This document shows, piece after piece, positions 1-9,245 of a stretch of 54,961 nucleotides of DNA. The DNA comes from Actinomortierella ambigua. Taxonomy: Eukaryota > Mortierellomycota > Mortierellomycetes > Mortierellales > Mortierellaceae. Below the pieces are notes generated by a model that was not told the DNA's origin, did no database searches, and was given only the letters and a program-made list of their open reading frames with translations. The stretch covers positions 28,222 to 83,182 of the forward strand of contig JAAAJB010000084.1 in the NCBI GenBank assembly GCA_016098155.1, in the 5' to 3' direction. The position numbers were made by a program, and so were the translations under genes. Each line of letters begins with the position of its first letter. The first letter of the stretch is position 1.

Positions 1-268
1 AAAAAAATTCCGCGAACCGTTTTTTTTTTAACATGGGGGGGGGGGGAAAGGGGGGGGGGGGGGGGGGGGGGGGCTCAATCGCGGGACTGGAAAAGGGGAC
101 AACGGGAAGGGGAAAAAAAAGCAGTGTACTTAACAGACCATAAAAAGACCGTCGTACTCAACACTCTTCCCACACACATTTTTTGGTTTCCTTCTTTTTA
201 TTCCCCTGTCTTTCACTCCTCACCCACTCCCCCGCCTTTCAGACTCATTTTTTTTTCTCTTTATCAAG
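1..268. other. Left-edge low-complexity sequence and 5' flank of the SDR gene
   Basis: Two poly-G runs (35-46 and 50-73) follow an A/T-rich start, which looks like a low-quality contig edge or a homopolymer-rich intergenic stretch. From about 165 to 265 the sequence becomes pyrimidine-rich, as is usual just upstream of start codons in this window, so the promoter and 5' leader of the oxidoreductase gene probably lie here. No gene is visible. Confidence 0.5.
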
Positions 269-1552
269 ATGCCCATCTCGCATATGCTTACCAGCGCCCA
301 GTGGTGGAAGACGTGGGTTGTTCGAGACCAGTACACCTACAAAGACATCCCGGACCTGACAGGCAAGGTCGCCATCGTCACAGGAGCCAACACAGGATTG
401 GGTTATGCCACGATGGTGGCCCTTGCTGCTCGAGGGGCTCACGTCTTTTTGGCCTGCCGAAGCAAAGAGCGAGCCCTGGAGGCCATTGCCCGTGCAAAGG
501 GCGAGATCACGGCTCTAGCCGCCTTGACGTCGTCCTCAGCGATGGAGGTCATTTCTGTAGACCCAAAGCTGGAGTTTTTGGAGCTGGACCTGAATGACAT
601 GAACAAGAGCTATCGGGCCGCCCAAGAGTTTTTGGCCAAGGGCTTGCCACTGCATATCCTGGTCAACAACAGCGGTATCATGAACACGCCATACGCCCTC
701 ACAGCCGATGGCGTCGAGCAGCAGTTTGGTGTCAACCACATGGGACACTTTGTCTTCACCTTGGCCCTGCTGGACAGGATCAAGCAATCTCAGCCCTCTA
801 GAATCGTCGTGCTGAGGTAAGGAGAGGGAGGAGAAGAAGGAGGAGAGTGTGTAGCATGACAAGTGTCTCCTCCATGCATCCAGGAGGGAGAACGCAGAGA
901 GATTTTCGCTTTCAGGAGTGTCTGTGTCCAACTGACTCCCCAAATCTATTCTGATCTTTGATATAATAGCTCCATGGGCCACGAACTGACCGTCAAGAGT
1001 GGCATCGACTTTGACACCATGAATGATGAAAAGGCTAGCGACCCCTTTACACGCTATGGCCGTTCAAAGCTTGCCAATATTCTCTTTGCACAAGAGCTGG
1101 CCAAGAGGCTCGCAGCAGAGAAAGTCTATGTCAACGTAAGGTGCCATCCTCGCCACTCAGAAGACCTTTTTTTTTTTTTTTTTTTTTTTTCTTCTTCTTT
1201 CTCTCATGCTGACCGTCTTTCATCTGATAAAAAAAAAACTTTCTAGGTCTGCCACCCTGGATATGTCAACAGCGACCTGTATCGCTACGGCAAGGAGACC
1301 ATGGGCCAGGCAACGGCCAAGGTGGTGGCGTTGACAACACACTGCATTGCCAAGACTCCCAAGAAGGCAGCCCTGACTCAATTGTTCCTCGCCACAAGCC
1401 CTGAGGTGGAGGCGCGCGACATCCGTGGGCGGTACTTTATCCCGATTGCACATGAGATTCGCCCACACCGATGGGCTAACGACACAAAGCTGCAGGAGCA
1501 GTTGTGGCAGTACTCGGAGCAATTGATGCGCGAGAAGGTGAAGGAGACATAA
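269..1552 (+). CDS. Short-chain dehydrogenase/reductase, retinol dehydrogenase/WWOX-like
   Basis: NAD(P)-dependent oxidoreductase of the short-chain dehydrogenase superfamily; the substrate cannot be told from sequence. Three exons, 269-816, 970-1135 and 1247-1552, join in frame to 339 residues. The Rossmann cofactor motif TGANTGLG is at residues 38-45, NNSG (usually NNAG) at 133-136, a strand ending VVLSS is rebuilt exactly across intron 1, and the catalytic YGRSK (YxxxK) is at 212-216. The N-terminal stretch with two adjacent tryptophans before the Rossmann fold is typical of retinol dehydrogenase- and protochlorophyllide reductase-like fungal members. The start at 269 is the first in-frame ATG and gives a normal family length. 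The 3' end faces TMA20 on the other strand, 222 bp away. Intron 2 holds a long T run at its 3' end. The family call is firm; the physiological substrate (retinal-like, lipid or steroid) is unknown. Confidence 0.92.
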
Positions 1553-1774
1553 GGAGCAATAGTAGAAATGGAACAAAAGAAACCGACGCACATGCGGCCA
1601 CCTTTCTTTTTGTTTCATCCTCCTCCCTACATTCATTTTCAATAATATTCCTGCTGCTTTCCAAAACTTCCCTTTTCACCACGTTCATTCATTCGTTTTT
1701 TTTTGTGGTTGCGCTTGCAGGAAAGGTTTTCCGGGGGGTTTTTTTATCCAGTGGTGAAAAAAAAGATATTGTTT

Positions 1775-2867
1775 CTAGAGATCGACCACAGTCTTCCAGA
1801 GTGAATCGCCAAGATAATGTACAGTGTCCACGCCAATGCCCTTGTTAATCTTCTTGCTATCAACACCAATCGAGCGAAAATGAGAGGGTAAAAAGTTAGC
1901 AATACAATCCTATACAAGCTTCAAGGAGCTTTCTTGGAATTTGACATTGGCAAAGGGAGAATGTATGATAAAAAAAAATAAAAAACAGCTTACATGTCGT
2001 CTGTCGACATCTTTGTCTTGCCAATGGCGAGAACCTCGTTCTTTCCTTCGGCTGTGATAGCGACGATAGAGTCTGCTGGCACACTGACGTCCATCTTTGC
2101 TCCCTTGGAGGTCAATCCTGGACACATGATGTTGGCACCGCCAATGACAAACTTGATTGCACCTCGGTCCACTTGCAGGCGGGGCAACATATTGGGATCT
2201 AATGATTTTTTTTTGCCCAAACAATAAGATATCGTGTTAGGACCATGATAATTGACCTCTTATCGTACCCTTCCAAGCCTTATCAGTTTATCCTCTGCCC
2301 GTTAACAGCCCGTCATACATTTGTGGAGCAGCTTGAGGGTGGGGAAGTAAGGACCGTCAAAGTGCTGGAAGAATTGAATTTCGTTGTTGACGACGATGAG
2401 GTTGATATGTTCATGGCTAAGCAGTTTTTAAAAAAAGAAAAAAGTTGGTAAGAACTCACAGCTCTACCAGTGAAAATAAGCAATAGTCATTGAGGGCATG
2501 GGTAATAGGAAGAAGACGCATACCACTTCATGAGAATCATGGGGGTCTTCTTGGGCAAGACAACGTCCAAGATGCCTTCAACGCCGTCACCAAACTGGTC
2601 TTGGATCTTGGCACGGATACCACGTTGAACAGATGACTTGACTTGGGTATGTCCAGTGACATCCTCCTTGATATTGAACCTGCAACCATTGCACCCGGCA
2701 GAGAAGAAAGGGAAAAAAAAGGCCACTCGCTCAAGTCAGTTTGGTCACTTGTTTTAGTCATTCCTGCAAGAGGTTGTCTCTGTGCATGGTTGGGTGTAAA
2801 GCCACGAATCAATGAGTGGGTGAAGGGCTGTTCATGGTGTTGTAGGCTCAGCGTACTTCTTGAACAT
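1775..2867 (-). CDS. TMA20: Translation machinery-associated protein TMA20 (MCTS1 homologue)
   Basis: Ribosome-associated PUA-domain protein; with its partner TMA22/DENR it acts in release and recycling of 40S subunits and in reinitiation. Five exons on the minus strand, 2857-2867, 2524-2679, 2319-2416, 1994-2198 and 1775-1856, join in frame to 183 residues, close to the usual 181. The N-terminal DUF1947-like part reads MFKKFNIKED, then [15 protein letters not shown] and [16 protein letters not shown]. The PUA domain (about residues 93-183) contains [20 protein letters not shown], and the protein ends with [16 protein letters not shown]. The first coding exon is only 11 nt (MFKK with a split Lys codon), so the start would be missed without splicing evidence from the family. 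It diverges from ERV46 across 332 bp. Confidence 0.93.
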
Positions 2868-3199
2868 GGCTGGAGCCTGTTATGGATGCTGTGGACGACG
2901 CGTGTGAACGATGCCTGGCAACAAAGTGTGATCAGCAGACAAAAAAACGACGAACTCAAAGCCACTGGGCTGGGGGAGGCAGGGCTGGGAGGTCGAGCCA
3001 TGCAGGCTAGCCCAGCTGGAATTGAAAAAAAAAGGGAAACAGGCACGCGTTGAATGTTCATCTGCAACTCATCTGGACCCCTTCTCAGTTCTATCCCTTC
3101 ACTTTCTGCCAGCCTTTTCTGAAGGCACTCTACCTGTGCTCCTCTTCGCCTGGACATATCCTCCCCCTCTTTCACCCTCCCTCACAAACCACAGGCAGA
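2868..3199. promoter_or_regulatory. Shared divergent promoter of TMA20 and ERV46
   Basis: The 332 bp separate the start codons of TMA20 (minus) and ERV46 (plus), so both promoters must lie here. Two ACGCGT hexamers occur at 2898-2903 and 3045-3050; this is the core recognised by MBF-type factors in yeasts. The side next to ERV46 is pyrimidine-rich. No coding sequence is recognisable. Regulation by MBF is only a possibility, because the hexamer also occurs elsewhere in the window. Confidence 0.5.
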
Positions 3200-4825
3200 A
3201 TGGCCCGACTCAACCGGCTCAAACAGTTTGATGCCTATGCAAAAACTCTTGATGAGTTTCGAGTTAAGACCTCGGCCGGTGCTGCCGGTAATGCCAATGT
3301 GCCTTGTTCTGCCCAATGTAGTTGAATGTTCGTCCCATCATGCCATGGCACTCATCGCCATTTATACTGGCGCTTTCCTCTTCATGCAGTCACCCTTGCA
3401 AGTGCTGCCATCATCCTGCTGCTGCTGATCGGCGAGTTCATGGACTACCGCTCCGTTCACGTCGAGTCGTCGCTTGTCGTCGACAGCGGGCGAAAAGGCA
3501 AGATGGCTATCCAGATTGACATTACTTACCCGAAAATTCCCTGCTACGGTGAGTGAGAGGTTTATGATCACACTGAGTATTGTCGACGGTTGTTGAGTGA
3601 TGACATGCCCTGATTCGCTTACACTTTCTTTTTTTTTCTGTATTTATGGGATTGATAACAGTCCTCACGCTGGACGTGATGGATGTTGCAGGCGAGCATC
3701 AGACAGATATCAGCCACTCAGTGTTTAAGGTGCAGCTTGCCCCCGATGGCACAGAGATTAAGAGCGAAAAGACCCACAGTACGTGATTTGTTGCTGACAG
3801 CCACGCGTGTATGCATTGGATTGGGTTAAACTCGTTCTTATCATGATCATCTAACTATTTTTTTTTTTTTTGTGTTTCTTCGGAAAAAAAAATCTCTTTG
3901 CTAGAATTGGGAGGCTCTGAAGTGGACCCTAAGAAGATGGATGAAAACTATTGTGGCAGCTGCTTTGGAGCACTCAAGCCTGAGAGTGGATGCTGCAACA
4001 CGTGCGACGACGTTCGACAGGCCTATGCGCGGACCAATTGGGCATTTAAGGACCCGGGGTCGATCGAGCAATGTGTGCGCGAGGGTTATACGGACATGGT
4101 GAAGGAGCAGGCCGGTCAAGGATGTCGCATCCACGGATCGTTGCAGGTCAACAAGGTCGCCGGAAACTTCCACTTTGCTCCAGGACGTTCGTTCCAACAG
4201 GCGTCGATGCACGTGCACGACATTCACCCGTATCTGGAGAACGGACTGGACTTTACTCACAAGATTAACCATCTGAGCTTTGGTGAAAAGGTCCCCAACG
4301 TCCATAACCCCTTGGATGGCGTCAGTTACGAGGGCGCCGATGGACTCTACATGTTCCAGTACTATGTCAAAGTTGTCGGTACCAAATACCAATACCTCAA
4401 CAAACCCCCCGTCGACACCAACCAGTACTCTGTCACTCAGTTTAGCAGAAATTTGCGTCCCGAGGGTCATATCCACGGCCAAGGCGGTTTGCCAGGTAAG
4501 AGGGAGAGAATGAGTGAGCGCTTGGAGACCAGGACAGCTCGGTTTTGTCATGAGACTGGATATCCAACTGATGCAACGTGGGGTGATGGGTGGGGTCCAC
4601 TTGCTCTCCTTTTCTTTTCTTCTTTGAATAGGTGTTTTCTTCAACTTTGATATCTCGCCGATGCTGGTGATCCAAGTCGAGGAGCGCAAGCCGTTCACAT
4701 CGTTCCTGACCGGTGTCTGTGCCATTATTGGCGGTATTTTCACAGTTGCCAGCATTCTGGACAGCTTTATCTGGCGTGCCGAAAAGTCGATCCGCAAGAA
4801 GATGGAGGTCGGCAAGCTGCACTGA
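3200..4825 (+). CDS. ERV46: ER-Golgi transport protein ERV46 / ERGIC-3
   Basis: Membrane component of the Erv41-Erv46 complex of COPII vesicles, which retrieves escaped ER residents and helps cargo cycle between ER and Golgi. Exons 3200-3287, 3390-3548, 3662-3778, 3905-4495 and 4632-4825 join in frame to 382 residues. The N-terminus shows the family signature, a KTLDEFRVKT stretch followed by a hydrophobic segment (about residues 31-45) ending GEFMDYR. The lumenal part carries the cysteine block CGSCFG...GCCNTCDD, then YPKIPC-type and HDIHPY motifs. A second membrane segment (FLTGVCAIIGGIFTVASI) lies close to the C-terminus, which ends RKKMEVGKLH, a basic cytosolic tail. It shares a divergent promoter with TMA20 and faces the small membrane protein gene, with only 136 bp between the stops. 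Confidence 0.95.
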
Positions 4826-4961
4826 AAGAGAGGCTAAAGTTTTTGATACTATAGGGAATTACATACTTTGAAGCCTCGTGTGATTCATTTTCATTATTTG
4901 GAGGTATCAGAATTACCCATGTTATTTTTGGAGGTTATTGTACAACGGTTTTTGTTTGTTT

Positions 4962-5556
4962 CTAAAGGGAAGATGAAGTAGATGAGCTCGCTTGTTGGGA
5001 TGGGTTTTGATTCTCAAAGTCGCGTCCAAAGTCGCGTTCGATCTGCTTGAGGAAAAGGTCGTTCGAGTCTTCGGAAGATGCAGTCAAGGCGCGCTTTCCA
5101 TCGCTGGGTATGTATGGGGTGCCGCCACGAGGTACTGGGCGGTGAACGGTATCCTCAAGGACAACTATTCAGCAAGATTAAAATAGAGGCATCAGTCTCG
5201 TCCGTTATCAGTAAAATTGAGACAGCGTGTACTTGAATTATCGAATGTAGACGTACGTCGCTTGTACAGGATGTACGAGGTAGATACAAAAACAGGTAAC
5301 GAGACGATCACCGTGAGGAGTCTACAAAAGAAAAAAAAAAGCGTGCGCGAGAAGTGAGTAGAACTAACGCACGTGCCCACAGTTGTTTTTTTTTCTGGCG
5401 TCGGCTATCCGAAGGAAAGTGTTTGTTTACTGGAGTGGTTGTGTCCAGCAAGCAACAGCCTCGGGGTTTCCCTTCTAGGGAGTCTATTGCCTGTGTTTCC
5501 TGTACGCCACTCATGAAGACCCACCTCTTGCCCTGAGGATTCAGCTTGTTGAACAT
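4962..5556 (-). CDS. Small single-pass membrane protein of unknown function (99 aa)
   Basis: I do not recognise this protein. Three minus-strand exons, 5525-5556, 5257-5321 and 4962-5164, have GT-AG borders and matching phases and give 99 residues. It begins MFNKLNPQGKRL, has one transmembrane segment at about residues 12-28 (LTVIVSLPVFVSTSYIL) followed by YKR, then a polar tail containing VHRPVPRGGTPYIPSDGKR and ending in Ser/Thr-rich sequence. The short N-terminus, single membrane span and basic flank fit a mitochondrial or ER tail- or signal-anchored protein. The frame continuity over two introns and the placement between two genes support a real gene. It diverges from the UPF0658 gene (485 bp) and nearly abuts the end of ERV46. 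Confidence 0.65.
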
Positions 5557-6041
5557 GGTTGTGTGTGGGTGTCTGACTGTCTGACTGTCTGTCTGTTGGA
5601 ATGAAAGAAGCAAAGGATGCGCGTGAAAGAATGGGTGAATGGAGTAGAGGAAAGTGATCCAACACAGGATTGAAAGTAAAGAGAGCAAGTCCAAGCTGGG
5701 CGCAGCCACCCTCCGAGGAGGTAGAGGATGAGGTCAAGCCCAGTCAATGGCTGTGCTTCCAACCGAGACGAACGGGGGAAAGGAAACAGACGTTCCGCCC
5801 TCTCTCCTCTCTTTCTCACACCCCTTCCTCTCTTCCCTTCACTATCCTCTTTCTCCATCCTCTCCTCTCCATATACCCGACACCATTTGTCACTCTCCCT
5901 CCCACCACACACACCCTCTCTTCCCCTCTCTCTCTCAGGCCCTGTCTTTCCTCTCCTCCCTTTCTCATTCGGCCCAGATCCCCGAATTCATTTTCTCTCG
6001 CGTGCAAATCAAATAGCGCCCAGTTGCTCTCGCGCATCGCC
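5557..6041. promoter_or_regulatory. Divergent promoter of the 99-aa protein and UPF0658 gene
   Basis: The 485 bp separate two opposite start codons. The part nearest the plus-strand gene (about 5800-5990) is an extended CT-rich tract with many CTCT and TCCC blocks. Such tracts precede several start codons in this window and probably mark the core promoter and transcription start region. TCTGTCTGACTGTC-like short repeats sit near 5570-5600, just upstream of the minus-strand start. No coding potential was found. Confidence 0.45.
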
Positions 6042-8442
6042 ATGGCGTTGGCCAAATTCACCAAAGGATCGCTGGTATGCATGAGCCTCCATGAGAGCAT
6101 GCACCCCCCCTGAGTTCATTTCATACAGAGGCACAGTCCTCTGACACGCTCACCCTCCATTCCCCTCGTTGGGTCTCACTTGCGCAAAACCTCACTTTAC
6201 TCTTGCATTCACTCACTCTCCCAGGTCCCCGAGGGTCCCTGGCCCAAGGCCGCTATAGCGGTTATCAGTCTTCAAACAATACTTGCCATTATCCTCGAAT
6301 CCCTTGTGCTTCGGATGCATCGCCAAAGGTATGTATGCTTTGACATCCTTTTTCTTTTGGCTGTGAGCTCGGATGGGGTGGTTTAGACGCCCAAATGCCC
6401 AGGGTCTGTTGCACGCGAGAGACTAAAATAGATGGCCAGGGCAGTTCGCCGCTTGTTGGCATCGAGGTTGTTTTTTTTTTTTTTTTTTTGGGGGGGGGGG
6501 GAAGGGGGGGGGGGCGAAACATCCACACTGACTCTAGACTTGCTTTGTTTTATTCCTCTTCAGCGGATCGGCAGATACTGGAGGCAATGCACTAAGGTAA
6601 ATAGCACCTGGAGAAAAGGATCAATCCGTGTACTTTTTGTCAACGGTATGTTCTAACGGTAGACACTAACATCTTTGGTTAATTGGCCATGGTATCGAAT
6701 GGAACACACTTTCAACACTCTAGCACGCCAAGTGTCATCTATCCTTGTCTATACATCTTTGCATTCGTGTCATTATATTTCATCTACCTCGATGCCATCA
6801 GGGACAGGAACCAGATCCAAATCGTTGCAAGCACTATCTTTAGCTTCGTCTGCATGGCCTGTGAGTCTTTCAAACACTTTTAATGACACCAACTGCCCCT
6901 CCCCCCTTTCCCCTCTCCTTTCCCCTCCCCTTGCCCTCCCGTTCTTCATCGACTCGTTCCTTGTGGAATGCAATCGTTTTAATAATACCCTTTCGTTCTT
7001 TCTCTTTTTGACTTTTCCTTCGTCGTTGTCGTTACTTAGATGGAATCGTCCAGTACGTCACAGATATGAAAGACGGCCAAGTATCCACCAAATTGAACAT
7101 ACTCAATATGGCAGTTTTTATTACGGTTGGCGTGGGTTCCTTGGCCCTGACAGGATTGGCATGGCAGTTGGCCAAGTCTTTTGGCTGGCAACTGTACCGG
7201 ACACTAGGAGCGTAAGTCACAGAGAAAGAGAGGAGGAGAAGGACTTTAACGCATGCCTTTATGCACGATGGCATCATATATGTCGGCCTTGGTCGCGTGG
7301 AATGGGATCAAAATAGAGAGCGAGAGAGAGAGAGAGAAAGGAGATAATGTGGTTCATCGATGTGCTTACCCAAGCCAAAAATTCTTCTGCATTCCTCTAG
7401 CGATATTCGTGTTCGGAGGATGCGCAAGTTTTACGAGGTGTTAATCACGCTATTGAAGCTGGACATCTTCTTCTTTTTGGCGTTTGCGGTGCAAATGTTC
7501 TTCCTGGTGGACACGACGGACAAGACAGTGTGGCTGACGATTGGCGGCACGCCTCTTGCTCGTAGTCAGGTGTTGATTGGACTGGCGATCCCAGGCGCGA
7601 TTTTGCTGCTGGGGCTTTCGTTCTTCGGCATCATGCGCGAGTCCAAGTATGTGACGATGTTTGTGATGGTGTGCTTCTGTGCGGCTGAGCCGTACTTTAT
7701 CTACCAGGCTGTCTATCTGCACCAGCCTGCGAACCGTGACAGGTACCGCCTGTCCCTCAAGTACCTCACCTTCTTCAGTAAGTTAACAAACAAAACAAAA
7801 AAGGCCTTGTTCGTGCTGCTGAGAATATTTTTTATTCTCATAAGTTTTTGACTCCCGCAACACATTGTTCTGTCATACTACTTCCCTACTTCCTATTATG
7901 TCAAACCTTTTAATTTTGATCTAACATGGAAAAACTTTTGTGGACGGTTAAAAATAGTCGTGGTGACGATGCTGCTGGTGCTTGCTACTCTGCTCTTAAT
8001 GGCGTACTGCTACCGTGATTTTGGCAAGGGCCTGCTCATTTCTGGAAGTCGGCGTAAGCAAGCCAGGGTGAGGACACCCTTTGCCATCGACGATGAGACT
8101 ACGGAGCTGAATGTGGACGACAACGACACATCATCACCGTCGAACCAGACTGGTGGCACTGGAGAAGGTGGACTGATGGCCTATGCGGCCCTGCAAAAGG
8201 TGCAGAAGGACTACAACATTGTCCCACAAAAGGCATATCCACAACAGCCGCCATTCAAGCCCCACCACTTGCAGCAGCATCAAGGTGCTCAGCAACATGT
8301 GCCCACCAATCATCTTGACCTACAATCGACACGCCTCTCCTCCAAGAGCCAGACAAGTATTGCGCCAGCACCTGTTCCTGACGACGCACTAAACAGCAAC
8401 AGCAGCCACCACCTGCTTGGGCCGAAAATGGAGATTGAGTAG
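6042..8442 (+). CDS. Multi-spanning UPF0658-type Golgi membrane protein
   Basis: Seven exons (6042-6074, 6225-6328, 6564-6596, 6724-6860, 7040-7211, 7401-7777, 7958-8442) join in frame to 446 residues. Membrane segments are visible at AAIAVISLQTILAIILESLVL, VIYPCLYIFAFVSLYFIYL, IVASTIFSFVCMAYGIV, MAVFITVGVGSLALTGLAW, IFFFLAFAVQMFFLV, GLAIPGAILLLGLSFFGI, MFVMVCFCAAEPYFIY and VTMLLVLATLLLMAY, so about seven to eight spans. The RRMRKFYEVLITLLKLDIFF block and overall layout match my memory of the UPF0658 family of fungal Golgi membrane proteins, whose function is unknown. The cytosolic tail of about 130 residues is Gln/Ser/Pro-rich. Exons 3 and 4 are small and were placed by phase and membrane continuity; this is the least certain part of the model. 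Intron 2 contains a T19-G12 homopolymer. Confidence 0.75.
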
Positions 8443-8500
8443 TTCCTCCTCTCCTAGTCTTTTTTTTTCGGTCTAGGTCTTTGGCGCGTCGCCCCGCAGT

Positions 8501-8506
8501 AATAAA
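8501..8506 (+). terminator. Putative polyadenylation signal of the UPF0658 gene
   Basis: A perfect AATAAA starts 59 nt after the stop codon at 8440-8442. It is a plausible poly(A) signal by sequence and position; transcript ends are not known. Confidence 0.4.
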
Positions 8507-8998
8507 AAGACACTTGAGCGAGCCACATTCATGCAAAAAAAAAAAAAAAAAAAATGGGGAAAGAAAGATAGGAGATGTGTGTACCACCACACACACACAC
8601 GTTGCTTGTACGTACTCATCCCGAGGGGATCAAGAATCAGTATTATGTTTGCGTGGGAGTTCCTGGGATGGAGAAGAGCGGGCTAAGCTTGAAGAAAGTG
8701 CTAGCGAACAAGAGGCAATGGGTGAGGGTGCTGCATTCTCGGGATGGGTAGTGCACCCGCTCCGGCGACGTCTTATTTGGATTATCACTCTCCTCTCTTC
8801 TGGCACTCTTAGGGAAGGAGTAAGTCCAGGTGGGGTGTCCTAAGCGTGCCATTATTCCAAAACGAGGGTTGTACGCCAAGAACGGAGACGGAGAGAAGGA
8901 AGTTTGTTGCACCGCCTCGCACCAAAGCTGAGCACTTTGCGATTTCGATCTCCCACGCGCGCTTTCGATTTCCGCCGCCCAAATATACGCGAAACTGT

Positions 8999-9005
8999 TA
9001 TATAA
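8999..9005 (+). promoter_or_regulatory. Putative TATA box of the giant protein gene
   Basis: TATATAA lies about 240 nt upstream of the ATG at 9246 and is followed by a long CT-rich stretch (about 9010-9200) of the type that marks transcription start regions in many fungi. Confidence 0.4.
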
Positions 9006-9245
9006 TCCCCCTGCCTTCTCTTTCCAAACCCTTTTTTTTTTTTCTCCCTACACCATTCTTCTTCATCGCACCATTTCCACATTGACCCTTTTCATTCTTT
9101 TTTGACCTCATCTGCAAAGAATCATTTTGAGCAGACTTGTTTTCTATTCCCCCCCCCCCTTTTTTTTTCTCTTTCTCTTATCACATCTGTAAATAGCGTG
9201 GGAACATCCCTCTTCACTTTCTTTTTCAATCCAACAAAAAAAAAA

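Larger units (their letters stand above)
8443..9245. other. Intergenic region upstream of the giant protein gene
   Basis: About 800 bp hold the 3' flank of the UPF0658 gene and the promoter of the 2518-residue protein gene. I see a poly(A) run at about 8535-8554, a short CA repeat near 8589-8600 and, in the last 250 bp, a strongly pyrimidine-rich leader. No convincing coding exon is present on either strand. Confidence 0.6.

Noticed and set aside
6675..7316. Plus-strand 213-codon frame overlapping the UPF0658 gene
   Set aside because: It runs through introns 4 and 5 in the wrong phase; the membrane-spanning exons in the other phases join correctly.
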